This document shows, piece after piece, positions 51,433 through 60,521 of a stretch of DNA of 64,000 bases. Both the position numbers and the translations under genes were made by a program. The notes beneath the pieces are model-generated. The model was not told the DNA's origin, made no database searches, and saw only the letters and a program-made list of their open reading frames with translations. Source of the stretch: JANXXV01 sp038230275 (GTDB lineage Bacteria > Acidobacteriota > Terriglobia > Bryobacterales > Bryobacteraceae); assembly GCA_038230275.1 (NCBI GenBank), contig JBBRNO010000004.1, positions 1-64,000 of the forward strand. The letters are read 5' to 3'. How positions within the stretch are numbered: the first letter of the stretch is position 1; each line of letters opens with the position of its first letter.

Positions 51433-52641
51433 TCACCCCGCCGGTCTTTTTCCAACTGGAACCGAAACGATAGACGCCGCGGCCGCAGCGCCCACAATGA
51501 AAAACGTCAGCGCGGCGACGGCTGGTTTCTGCATCGGGAAATCCACCGCGGTGTGAAGGAAAGCTACAGGTACGCCCAGGGCCCACCAGTTCCGCCTGGC
51601 AAGCGAGGCGACGGCGTAAATCATAGGAATGAGCGCCAGCGCGATGGGAATTCCGCCGTCCGACAGCCATTCGAGCCAATCGTTATGAGCGTGGTTCATG
51701 AATATGCCTGGCGGGTCGAACAGGGCATAAGCCGGATAAACCGCCGGCCACGTACCGAGCCCGAAACCGGTCAGCGGCCGTGCCTGGATCATTTGCAGTG
51801 TGGCTATCACCAGTTCGCGGCGGAAGGGAAACGGGTTCGCGGCGTGAAAACGGGTCCAGACCTCGCCCCACCCGGCCGTGAGCGAACAAATGGCTATCCC
51901 CAACGCCACCGCCAAGGGCATCGGGTACTTTCGACTGTTTCGAGCGAGCGCCACGGCAATCAGGGCCACTGCTTCGAATGAGACCAAAATAGTCCCGGCC
52001 CTGGATGCGCTCACTACCACCGAGGTATAGATGGCGGCCGACGCCAGGACATAAATGAATCTGGAAGCGATGAATCTGGAAGCCGTCCCCAGCAGCGCCC
52101 GAGTCAAGGCAATTGGCAGAATCAACTCCGCGAATACGGCGTAGTGATCGCGATTTAGGAATGAACCCATCACATGGTCCTGGTATAGGATGGGCATCAG
52201 CCAAAGTACCCTGCCGTTTGCCGCGTAGTATTGCATCATCCCAACGGCACTCATCAGGGTTCCAAAGAGAAGAATGACGGACACGATCGAATGACGGATT
52301 CGGGGATCCTTTAGAGTTGCAAAAGCGAGGTAGAAAATCGCCGCTTCTGCAAACCAGCCTCGGGCGGCAGTCCAAGTCTCATATGGATAAACGGTCCACC
52401 GTAGAGACAACTGCACTATTCCCCAACAACCTATCGAAAGAAGTGGCAGCAGCAGCCAAGAAGTACCCCCGTCCAGGCGATACAGGACAAGCCAGAGCGC
52501 TACCAATCCGAGCGCAACCGCATTCAGATAATGGCCCGATACGGGATCTGCCCACGCCGTTAGGATCCCGGCCAAGACGGCCCCCGTCGCCAACCATGCA
52601 AATACTGGTGCTCCCGCGAGGCACGGGGCCGGAGCCGTCAC
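51433..52641 (-). CDS. O-antigen ligase/polymerase-like membrane protein
   Basis: About ten hydrophobic segments with a Wzy_C-type region: a central periplasmic loop and HAHNDWLEWLSDGGIPIAL, characteristic of the O-antigen ligase superfamily. It may join finished glycan to its final acceptor or act as a second polymerase. It overlaps the TPR gene by four bases, as pairs of such genes often do. Confidence 0.82.
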   Translation of the reverse strand: MTAPAPCLAGAPVFAWLATGAVLAGILTAWADPVSGHYLNAVALGLVALWLVLYRLDGGTSWLLLPLLSIGCWGIVQLSLRWTVYPYETWTAARGWFAEAAIFYLAFATLKDPRIRHSIVSVILLFGTLMSAVGMMQYYAANGRVLWLMPILYQDHVMGSFLNRDHYAVFAELILPIALTRALLGTASRFIASRFIYVLASAAIYTSVVVSASRAGTILVSFEAVALIAVALARNSRKYPMPLAVALGIAICSLTAGWGEVWTRFHAANPFPFRRELVIATLQMIQARPLTGFGLGTWPAVYPAYALFDPPGIFMNHAHNDWLEWLSDGGIPIALALIPMIYAVASLARRNWWALGVPVAFLHTAVDFPMQKPAVAALTFFIVGAAAAASIVSVPVGKRPAG

Positions 52642-53840
52642 AGCAGCTCCAGAGCAGCCGAACGAAGCATAAGAGTGCCTTCCAATCGCGTGGTCCCGGA
52701 CTCACGTTTGTAGATGAGCGCAATTCGGATAAGTCCGACCTCGCTGCCAGTGCGGAATGCGAGGGAACCGCGGCCCTCCGGCACGGGAATGATCGGCGTC
52801 GACGGCGGGCCGATTGACATATTTCCCTGAAATATCTGCCAGTACAGTCCGGTCGCTCCGTTTAATGCATCGGTGCCGTAATTAAAGGTGAGACGATAGG
52901 CCCGCCCGGACACGACGGGGACAAACTGCTCCAGCAGCGTTGAGGATTCGGCTTGGTGTCCCGAAAACTCAATTCGGAGATCGCCGGCGACACCCGCCCG
53001 GATATCGATCCCTTCCTTATCTTCGTGGCGCCATTCGAAACCACGACCTTCTCTTGTTGCAAATAACCCATTGCTAAGCGATTCTCCGGTTGCGGGCGAA
53101 AGAGGGCGGATCCTACTGCCCACATTCAGGTGATTCCACAGTTGAACCGCTTCCTCCGGCCGGCTCTCGCTGATCAGCCGCTCCACAACAGCCAGAAGCA
53201 AGGGCCGCAACTCCGGAGCGGGCCGGATTCGGAGGGCGACACGGCTCAAGCCGGCGAAGCCTTTCTGTTCCAGCAGAAATCCAATGTATCCGGTGAGGGC
53301 ATGCTGGTTCTGTAAGTGCAACAAGTCACCCAGCTGTTCAAGATCCGGCATCACCTGGTTCGCTAACCGAAAAATGGGTTTGGCATCGGAAGCTTCCACA
53401 TTGGCGGCGGCACTGGCGGCCGGCCAGAAGCGATCAAACCGGCCCTGGCGGAAATAGAAGTAGGCGAGCGCCCATTTGGGTTTGAAGCGGCGGCTGAGGG
53501 TGGTTGCGCGGATCAGATAGTCTTCAGCCTCTTGGATGCGCCCGCTCGACTCGGCCAGCAGGCCAAGCCCAACCAGGGAATCGACTTCAAATGCATTCAA
53601 CTGAATGGCGCGCTTGAGATACTGTTCGGCAGTCCCAGGGGACTCATTCAGGCGAACGATGCCGCGTTCGCGCCAAAATACCGCATTCAGCGGCGCCAGT
53701 TGGCTAGCGCGATCTTGACTCTCAATCGTCCGTTGGTTTGAGAGAGAATAAGCCCGCGCCAGCGTGCCCTCCTCGTAGCACGCTAGGAGCGCGAGAACGG
53801 CGAACACTGCGGCGAGCGCTCCGCCGGCATTCTGCTTCAC
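52638..53840 (-). CDS. TPR-repeat protein with N-terminal membrane anchor
   Basis: A 400-residue protein. A short hydrophobic N-terminus (ALAAVFAVLALLACYEE) suggests an anchor or signal. TPR-type helix pairs run to about residue 200 (YLKRAIQLNAFEVDSLVGLG, then LLAESSGRIQEAEDYLI). The rest is a beta-rich region resembling a carbohydrate-binding jelly roll (YRLTFNYGTDALNG, then GLYWQIF). Coupled to the ligase-like gene, so it probably assists it. Confidence 0.72.
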   Translation of the reverse strand: MKQNAGGALAAVFAVLALLACYEEGTLARAYSLSNQRTIESQDRASQLAPLNAVFWRERGIVRLNESPGTAEQYLKRAIQLNAFEVDSLVGLGLLAESSGRIQEAEDYLIRATTLSRRFKPKWALAYFYFRQGRFDRFWPAASAAANVEASDAKPIFRLANQVMPDLEQLGDLLHLQNQHALTGYIGFLLEQKGFAGLSRVALRIRPAPELRPLLLAVVERLISESRPEEAVQLWNHLNVGSRIRPLSPATGESLSNGLFATREGRGFEWRHEDKEGIDIRAGVAGDLRIEFSGHQAESSTLLEQFVPVVSGRAYRLTFNYGTDALNGATGLYWQIFQGNMSIGPPSTPIIPVPEGRGSLAFRTGSEVGLIRIALIYKRESGTTRLEGTLMLRSAALELL

Positions 53841-54032
53841 ACTAGAATGTGCTGGGGGGCGGCGAAAATTCTCAAATGGAGATCATTTTGGCTTGATCCG
53901 CACGCCAGGACGAACTCATCGCCCTCGGTCGCCGTATCGGGTTCGACAGTAGCCGCTTCCGTCGTGCTGCGCCAGAAGGAACGTACGGCCGGGGCGGGCT
54001 AAAATCGGAAACGGGCCGCCACCCGAGACGCT

Positions 54033-54803
54033 ATGAAAATCGCGACATACAACGTCAATTCGATTCGCAAACGGTTACCGATCGTACTAAACTGGCTCTC
54101 TGTCCATCAGCCTGATGTCTTGTGCTTGCAGGAGACGAAAGTGCAGGATGCCGACTTCCCGGCCGCTGCGATCCGCGAGGCCGGATATCACGCTACATTT
54201 CGAGGCATGAAAGGCTACAACGGAGTAGCCACTTTAACCAGGAATGCACCGGAAGAAGTCTTGTATGGACTGCACGAGGGTGCCGATAATGAGGACGTCA
54301 GAATTATCCTAACCGTTGTGAACGGAGTTCCGATCGTCAATAGTTACGTACCGCAAGGCTATGCCGTTGATTCCGAGAAGTATGCATTCAAATTAGCGTG
54401 GTTCAAGCGGCTGCGAACTTACTTTGACGCCCGGCTCGACCCGGCAAAGCATGCGGTTTGGACTGGGGATCTAAATGTTGCTCCAGAACCTATCGATGTT
54501 TACCATCCCGATCGCCGCGAGAACGAGGTAGACTTTCACATCGAAGCCCGGACAGCTTACAAAGCTGCGGTCGCGTGGGGTTTTATCGACGTTTATCGCA
54601 AACTGCATCCGGATCGCGTGCAGTACACCTATTGGGACTATTTCCGAAATGCCTTTGCGCGAGACTTCGGATGGCGAATCGATCACATCTTAGCAACCAA
54701 ATCGCTGGCGCAGCGATGCAGACGTGCCGAGGTTGACTTGGAACCCCGAAAATCAGCCGATCCATCAGATCACACCATCGTTTGGGCAGATTTCGATCTC
54801 TAG
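54033..54803 (+). CDS. xth: Exodeoxyribonuclease III
   Basis: A 256-residue AP endonuclease/3'-exonuclease for base excision repair. Conserved blocks are MKIATYNVNSIRKRL, LCLQETKVQDADFP, NGVATLTR, NSYVPQG, WTGDLNVAPEPIDVY, GWRIDHILATKSLA and SDHTIVWADF. These hold the metal-binding Glu and the catalytic Asp/Asn/His positions. The usual length for the family. It stands alone, separated by 192 bp from a divergent gene. Confidence 0.95.
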   Translation: MKIATYNVNSIRKRLPIVLNWLSVHQPDVLCLQETKVQDADFPAAAIREAGYHATFRGMKGYNGVATLTRNAPEEVLYGLHEGADNEDVRIILTVVNGVPIVNSYVPQGYAVDSEKYAFKLAWFKRLRTYFDARLDPAKHAVWTGDLNVAPEPIDVYHPDRRENEVDFHIEARTAYKAAVAWGFIDVYRKLHPDRVQYTYWDYFRNAFARDFGWRIDHILATKSLAQRCRRAEVDLEPRKSADPSDHTIVWADFDL

Positions 54804-54928
54804 CGCCGGCTTCCAGGTGTACTCTCTTTGCTTTGTCTCTCGGGCAGCAGCGCGCCCGGATAAAGCATCGGAGTGACAAACGGCCCCGGATTCCTATTTC
54901 GGCTACCGAGGCCGATAGTGTGCTTGTC

Positions 54929-55120
54929 GCGTTCAAGCGGCCTCACGGCAAGCAAATTCCGGGGACGGGGATCGGTTTGGCAATTTGCCAGCGTCTGGTT
55001 GAACGATACGGAGGCCGGATATGGATCGAGTCGCAAGCAGGTCATGGCGCCACATTCCGGTTTACATTGCCTCAGGCATTGCAACCAACAATAGAGAAGG
55101 CTGACGATGGAACCAAATGA
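54929..55120 (+). pseudogene. C-terminal remnant of a histidine kinase
   Basis: About 60 residues match the last part of a histidine-kinase ATPase domain: FKRPHGKQIPGTGIGLAICQ and VERYGGRIWIESQAGHGATF. The N-box, dimerisation domain and sensor are missing. The preceding 50 residues in this frame are not kinase-like, and exodeoxyribonuclease III lies just upstream. This is a truncated fragment whose end still overlaps the response-regulator gene by 14 bases, the arrangement expected for a former two-gene unit. Confidence 0.78.
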
Positions 55121-55562
55121 TTTGAACCGGCCAGTGAAGATCCTCGTCATTGAGGACAACGAGGCGGATATCGAGTTGTTGCGGTTAGCGCTGGAGGAAG
55201 CCGGTCTCAACTTTGAAATGACTGCGATCGAGGACGGCGGGGAGGCACTCGCCTGCGGTAATCAGGTCGGTCCCCAGTTCGAAGCAACGGTTCCCGACCT
55301 TATTGTTCTGGACCTGAATCTGCCCAAGTACGGCGGCTTGGAAGTGTTGGAAGCTGTACGTGGATATCACCTGTTCGACACAGTTCCCGTCGTGGTCCTC
55401 AGCTCTTCGTCGTCGCCGCGCGAACTGGAAAAAATTAAGGCGTTTGTTTTTGTGCGGTTTATCAGAAAGCCCGCTGACCTGGATCAGTGCATGCAGATTG
55501 GTAAGCTCATCGCGGACTTTCTGATTGAGAGCGGACGCACGCATTCGCGCGTCGGGACATAA
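55107..55562 (+). CDS. Single-domain response regulator (Rcp1-like)
   Basis: A 151-residue receiver domain without output domain: ILVIEDNEADIELLRLALEE (acidic pocket), DLIVLDLNLPKYGG (phosphoacceptor Asp in VLDLNLP), VVVLSSSSS and RFIRKPADLDQ (conserved Lys). It resembles Rcp1-type regulators paired with hybrid or phytochrome-like kinases. Its kinase partner immediately upstream is only a fragment, so it may now take phosphate from another kinase. Confidence 0.92.
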   Translation: MEPNDLNRPVKILVIEDNEADIELLRLALEEAGLNFEMTAIEDGGEALACGNQVGPQFEATVPDLIVLDLNLPKYGGLEVLEAVRGYHLFDTVPVVVLSSSSSPRELEKIKAFVFVRFIRKPADLDQCMQIGKLIADFLIESGRTHSRVGT

Positions 55563-55646
55563 TATCTCAGGCAGCGTCGGGCGCGGGATTCTTCAGCTTG
55601 TTTGAACCATCATAAATTTGCGTGCGGAAGGGATGGACGCAAATGG

Positions 55647-57299
55647 TCACCTCGAAGGGATGGTCTGCTCTTGGTCCGGCGTGTTAGACGCCGGCTTCCT
55701 ATTTTTGATCCGCTTCAAGACGTCCCTGATTGTGAATTGACTCGGGGCCTGCAAACTCTTGAGCTCTTTCCAATCCAGCGGCACGGCGACCGGGGCGCCT
55801 GGACGGGCCCGGACAGCGTAGTCTGCAATCGACGTAGCAGTACAGTCGTTGCGAAAATAATCGATGAAAATCTTGCCCGTACGCTTTGCCTTGCTCATCG
55901 TGGCCACGTAGGCTTCGGGCGCTGCCGCTACCATTTCCTGGGCCACCGAGGCGGCAAACGCTTTTACGGCCGGCCAGGTGTCCTTACCCGCCAAACGCAC
56001 AGTGACGTGCAAACCTTTGCCGCCGGTACATTTGAGAACCGATTCCAGCCCCTTCTGCTGCAGACGTTTCCGCAAGTCTAATGCGGCCAGTTTGAGCGGC
56101 TCCAACGGCAAATCCGGCGCCGGGTCGAGATCGAAAATCAGCCGGTCGGGGTAGTCAATCCGATCAATGGTCGCGCCCCAGGGATGGATCTCAATTGCAC
56201 CCATCTGGATTACCTCAAGCAACCCCTTTTCATCCTCTATGAAGAGATACTCGTATCGTTTCCCCTTATGCGTGAATTCAAACGGGTACACGTGCGCCCC
56301 CAGACCCTTTCCCGGATTGCGTTGATAAAAGCATTCGCCGTCTATTCCTGAGGGACAACGAAGTAGGCTCAGAGGCCGCCGGGCAATCTGAGGCACGATA
56401 AAAGGCGCCACGCCAGCGTAGTACTCGGCAAGTTCGCCCTTCGTGACATGACCGGTTTCAGAGATCACGCGGTCCGGGTGAGTGATGGCAATGCCACTTA
56501 CTAGCAAGTTGCCGGCTTTCTTCTTAGCCGCCAATTTCGCCGGCATGTCGTTCGTAGGCATAGGCGTCTCCTTCTTAGCGTCGCGCGCATCTTTATCGTC
56601 CCGCAATCCTTGAAACGAAGGATGACGAATGCGGCCGTCCTGCGTCCACTCCGTGAAGGCAACCTCGCAGAGCAACACGGGTCTGGTCCAGTGGATGGAT
56701 TGCCATTCGATAGCGGGCAGGTCCGGCGTTTCGGCGCGTGTCAATAACGGTTTCGTTAGCGCCAACCTGGAGAGCCGTTCTGCAAGTTCGCTAGCGCCTT
56801 GCATTGAGAAACCAGTGCCCACCTTGCCCGCGTAGTGCAATGCGCCATCCTTCCGATAGCCAAGATAGAGGGTGCCCAGAGCACGTCCGCCGGTTCGCGA
56901 GGCGCTGAATCCCAGAATTGTGAATTCCTGCCGGAGCGTGCATTTGGATTTGAGCCAATCCCGCCCACGCCCGGAAACATAGGGAGCGTCAGCCTTTTTA
57001 GACACAATCCCTTCGAGACCGAGGCCACAAGCTTTCGCGAACAGCTCCGTGCCCTGAACGGTGATATGTTCGCTGTAGCGAAGCACGGCTTCCGGGTTCG
57101 AGCTTTTCAGCAGCGCCTGCAATTTCGCTTTGCGCCGGGTCAAGGGCAGCTTCGTTAGATCCACTCCGTCAAGATGAAGGAGATCGAAGACATAGGCGAC
57201 GATTGCGTTGGCATTTCCCCCATCGCCCAATGCTGACTGTAGGGCTTGAAAACTACTTTTGCCCTGCGCATCAAGGCTGACAGCCTCCATATCAAGCAC
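55647..57299 (-). pseudogene. ligD: LigD-like DNA ligase/polymerase, lacking ligase catalytic region
   Basis: The frame contains the C-terminal part of an ATP-dependent DNA ligase (GLEGIVSKKADAPYVSGRG, DWLKSK, FTILGFSASRTGGRALG). A LigD-type polymerase/primase domain follows (VISETGHVTKGELAEYY, DLDPAPDLPLEPL, KCTGGKGLHVTVRL, YATMSKAKRTGK-like VATMSKAKRTGKIFIDYF). The open frame starts after the ligase active site. In-frame codons upstream of 57299 read RLRTRNGKDWTARFP, matching the segment after KxDG, but no KxDGxR motif is found further upstream in that frame. This is probably a truncated or frameshifted gene. The polymerase domain could still be made. LigD acts in non-homologous end joining with Ku, which is not seen here. 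Confidence 0.72.
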
Positions 57300-57509
57300 G
57301 GCGTCTTTAGCCTTCAGCTTTTCCAGCGCCGCGGCAAGGGAAGGAAATCTCGCGGTCCAGTCCTTACCGTTGCGAGTGCGCAGCCGCGCGGAGCCAGCGG
57401 AAACATAACCCTGGACGGCTGCAGTGCCATTTTCAGCCCGGCGCTTGCGAAGATCTTGCGCGGCCCGATCAGATCGACGGCGCGTTAGCGATTTGTCGTT
57501 TTGGCTCCG

Positions 57510-57935
57510 CTACTTGCAGTCGCCGATTCGGCGGCCCTTCATACGTATGACCTTGGTGCCGCTCGCCTCCTTCCTTGTGTCGACGGTTTCAAAGGCGTTC
57601 CCGCTATAGGTACTCGAAATTGCGAACGAATTGGCGCCGCAGAGCTTAACCATGGAAATCGAGTTTCCATCGGACCTGAATTCCTTCAGCGTGCATCCGC
57701 TCCTGACGGCTGACTTCTCCGTTGCTTCCCGGATTATCTTCGCGGGCCTGTTGGCGAATTCCACCATGACTGGCGTGTAGCAAGTGTTGATTCCGGCCGC
57801 GGAAGGCTCTCCGTTTTGAGTGGTCACCACCTCCCAAAGTCCGGCCCGCATCCGGTCTTCCGCGTACAGTGGAACTGCCGCCGTGAATACTAGTGCGCTA
57901 AGCGCAAACGCAGTAGCTTGTTTGATTCCGAGCAT
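57510..57935 (-). CDS. DUF3617-like exported protein
   Basis: Start with AAGGAG upstream. A signal peptide (LSALVFTAAVPLYAED) precedes a short domain with RMRAGLWEVVTT, CYTPVM, and CTLKEFRSDGNSISMVKLC, typical of DUF3617 periplasmic proteins. Function unknown. Length 141 residues. First of several small envelope-protein genes on this strand. Confidence 0.75.
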   Translation of the reverse strand: MLGIKQATAFALSALVFTAAVPLYAEDRMRAGLWEVVTTQNGEPSAAGINTCYTPVMVEFANRPAKIIREATEKSAVRSGCTLKEFRSDGNSISMVKLCGANSFAISSTYSGNAFETVDTRKEASGTKVIRMKGRRIGDCK

Positions 57936-57957
57936 GTGTTTTCTCCTTGTAGCCAAA

Positions 57958-58443
57958 TCAAAGTGCGGGAACCAGCTTGCGCACCAGGTCGCGCACTTGT
58001 GGCAACCGTTCTTCCGCCCCGCCCGCCGGAAAACCGCTAATGTCCACAACCAGCACCGCGGACCCTTTGAGAAGGTAGATCGCGGCCCGGCCGCCTTTAT
58101 CTTTCGAGGGAATCGTGGAGAAGGCTGAACCGCCAAGACCATTCTCGTCCTGAGTCTTGCCTTTTGCGGCGCTATCGGCGCGTGCCCGCTCGTACATGCT
58201 TGCGACGCCGATCCGCACCACATTCATTTGCTTCTTGCTGCCCGCGCCCGCCCACTCGCAACCACTGGGATCGTTGGACCGCTTTGCGGACGGGCCGATG
58301 ATCGCCTGCGCGTCAGCCTCCGTCACCGCCGAACAAACCGGCACTGCTTCCGCGCCAAGACTCGCGACTGTCAGGACCACGACAGAGAATATCCTGGTCA
58401 GCGAACATTTCATTTCTTGAACGAATTGGAAATTGGAAGTCAT
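57958..58443 (-). CDS. Small exported protein with Cys motif
   Basis: The ATG at 58443 overlaps the stop of the upstream gene. A second Met at 58413 gives a cleaner signal peptide (LTRIFSVVVLTVASLGAEA). The mature part opens with PVCSAVTEADAQAIIG and has a second Cys in SGCEWAG. Two neighbours (58966 and 59564) share this pattern, resembling DUF3558-like proteins. Function unknown. Confidence 0.65.
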   Translation of the reverse strand: MTSNFQFVQEMKCSLTRIFSVVVLTVASLGAEAVPVCSAVTEADAQAIIGPSAKRSNDPSGCEWAGAGSKKQMNVVRIGVASMYERARADSAAKGKTQDENGLGGSAFSTIPSKDKGGRAAIYLLKGSAVLVVDISGFPAGGAEERLPQVRDLVRKLVPAL

Positions 58444-58907
58444 TTTCCCGCCTGTTGGCGGGCGACCGCGCCGATCACCGGCAATGATAGAGTCTCCCCC
58501 TGGTACGCCTTCAACATCAGCAGCAGCCAAATCAGCAGGCCGCCTCCCCACAGCAGCACGCTGAAGAGGCTAATCATCACGGAGATGCTAAATGGCAGAA
58601 TCATTCCCATTGCAACAATCACAAACCAGCCCAGCGACCAGACCAAGCTGAACAGAATGGACTGGAAGGCATGGAATTTGATTCGCGGATTCTGGTTATA
58701 GGGCGCGATTACCAGGAAGATGATTCCCGTGACAATCCCGCCCAGGTAACACAAGGCGCCGACGGCGTTCTCGGTCAATCCGGCACTGGCGCCAGGAACT
58801 GCACTCGCCGCGGCATTTGGCCCTGCCGCCGCGCCCTCCGCTGCCGCACCGCATTTGGGACAGAAGCGCCCCTCGACCGAGGCTCCGCAAGCAGGACAGA
58901 ATGTCAT
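58440..58907 (-). CDS. DUF4870-like membrane protein with zinc ribbon
   Basis: A 155-residue protein with an N-terminal zinc ribbon (FCPACGASVEGRFCPKCGA), an Ala-rich linker and a DUF4870-type membrane region with three hydrophobic helices (GALCYLGGIVTGIIFLVIA; FAVWSLGWFVIV-like segment; LLWGGGLLIWLLLMLKA), including NPRIKFHAFQSI. Function of the family is unknown. Confidence 0.85.
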   Translation of the reverse strand: MTFCPACGASVEGRFCPKCGAAAEGAAAGPNAAASAVPGASAGLTENAVGALCYLGGIVTGIIFLVIAPYNQNPRIKFHAFQSILFSLVWSLGWFVIVAMGMILPFSISVMISLFSVLLWGGGLLIWLLLMLKAYQGETLSLPVIGAVARQQAGK

Positions 58908-58965
58908 ATATTGCTCCTTTTGATTCGTCGTTTAAGCTGTAACGCGTTATTAGTGGTTGCGTGCT

Positions 58966-59505
58966 TCAAAGCCTGGCAAGCGCTTTTATCGCCAAGACCT
59001 TCTCCTTTTCGAGAAGATCCGCGTAGACTTGCTCCTTCCCTTGCTCTACTGTCAGGACTGACAGACTTGCGGGAGAAGTAAGCCCAATGCTGAAGAAAGC
59101 ATCTCCTTTACGGACGCTTAGACCTGACCCGCCGACAAAGAAAGCTTCATCCCCCAACCCGCTGATGTCCTGGAAACCGCTGCCGGTTCTCTGCGTGAGT
59201 ACCCGCTTGGCGTCAGTGAAGAGCATCTTGACGTTTTCCGGTCCCCAAGCGGCGGTTACAGAAGCTCCATTGCGAATATCCGCCCGGGGAGAATAGAGGC
59301 AGTGCATGCCGTCGTCGGAATGCGACTCGCGCATTTCGGCCCCAAGCGCTGCCGCGATTTCTTCTTTCGTCAGCAATGAGCAGGGATCGCGCTTCACCGC
59401 CGGCTGGGCAGGGGAAGATTGCGCGGACTTTGCGCTTGGGCTGCCTGTTAGCCCGCAGCCGGCGCTGAACATAATCAAACTCAATGACAGGAAATTTCGC
59501 TTCAT
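58966..59505 (-). CDS. Putative lipoprotein with Cys motif
   Basis: Start with AAGGA upstream. The N-terminus LSLIMFSAGCGLTGS has a lipobox-like Cys. The mature part begins RDPCSLLTKEEIAAALGAEM, with a later Cys in MHCLYSPR, then a beta-rich region with ISGLGDEAFFVGG. It is paralogous in pattern to 57958 and 59564. It may be an envelope lipoprotein of DUF3558-like type. Confidence 0.7.
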   Translation of the reverse strand: MKRNFLSLSLIMFSAGCGLTGSPSAKSAQSSPAQPAVKRDPCSLLTKEEIAAALGAEMRESHSDDGMHCLYSPRADIRNGASVTAAWGPENVKMLFTDAKRVLTQRTGSGFQDISGLGDEAFFVGGSGLSVRKGDAFFSIGLTSPASLSVLTVEQGKEQVYADLLEKEKVLAIKALARL

Positions 59506-59563
59506 AAGCGTTCCTTTTCGTCGCTCAAATAATTCCAACGTGCAAGCCAGCCTAAACGGAACG

Positions 59564-60466
59564 CTACAGTCGGGGTAGAATCTTTCTGGCAAGAGCGACG
59601 CCTTTGGCTCTTCCGTCGGTGACTTGCATAAGATTGAGAGTGATGGAAGCACGGCCCTTCACCACACAAAGTTGGGAGTCGCCGATGGCCATGATCGCCT
59701 GATCGCCAACATCCACCGTCGGGGAAGCTCCTTTCTCTGAAATTGCGTCGACGCCGCTCAGGCGGCGCGCCAGTTGAAAGGCGGTGTAGGAGATCTTGCC
59801 GTTCTCGCGCTCTACGGTAAAGCCAAAGTACGGTGTATCGCCGTTCCCCATTCCCTCGGACATGCCGCGGGCGTAGGTCTTGATCATATCCGCCGCGCCC
59901 GCCGGCAGTTCATTGGGCTGAGCAGGGTTGTTTGGGTCGTCCTTGATAGCGGCGGCGGATTTCTTGAATTTTTCCAAATTTTGCTCAATGGTTTCGGGCT
60001 TCACGAAGAAGTCGCAGTGCTCGCCGCTTTCCAGGTCGGTGGGTTTGCCATTAACTCTTTCGACGGTAACGCCGAGGATCTCCGACGCTTCGTCCCGGGA
60101 CAACAGCGCACACCCGTCCCGCGTTGGTTCCTTCCTTGCCCGGGAGCCATGGGCCGCCGCGTCGCGAAGGGAACTAACCACATCGCCGGCTTTCACACCT
60201 GTCGCGTCTTCGGCCATTCGTATGTAACGATGCGCGGCATAATACATGCTGCCAAGCGAGAGCACGGCGAGGAAAAACATCATGCCCACAACGATCAGGA
60301 TGATCTTCAGGGCACCTGACTTTTGTGGCGCGGGCATCGCGGCGGCTGGCGACGCGAGAGGTGCGGCTGGACCTGAAGACGGATTACCGGCGCGGGCGCC
60401 GCAGCCTCCGCAAAATCCCCCCTGCCCGCCCAATGGCGCACCGCAGCTTGCACAGAACATCGGCAT
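59564..60466 (-). CDS. Zinc-ribbon membrane protein with Cys-motif domain
   Basis: A 300-residue protein with a zinc ribbon (FCASCGAPLGGQGGFCGGCG), a Pro/Ala linker and one membrane helix (IILIVVGMMFFLAVLSLGSM). The periplasmic domain opens GCALLSRDEASEILGV, with Cys in EHCDFFV. It shares this domain pattern with the two previous genes, here joined to a cytoplasmic zinc ribbon. The start at 60466 is preferred because AAGGAG lies 9 bases upstream. Confidence 0.72.
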   Translation of the reverse strand: MPMFCASCGAPLGGQGGFCGGCGARAGNPSSGPAAPLASPAAAMPAPQKSGALKIILIVVGMMFFLAVLSLGSMYYAAHRYIRMAEDATGVKAGDVVSSLRDAAAHGSRARKEPTRDGCALLSRDEASEILGVTVERVNGKPTDLESGEHCDFFVKPETIEQNLEKFKKSAAAIKDDPNNPAQPNELPAGAADMIKTYARGMSEGMGNGDTPYFGFTVERENGKISYTAFQLARRLSGVDAISEKGASPTVDVGDQAIMAIGDSQLCVVKGRASITLNLMQVTDGRAKGVALARKILPRL

Positions 60467-60521
60467 TCGATGAGACTCCTTCACCTCAACAGCGCAAAGG
60501 ATGTCTCAACCAGCTCAAACT

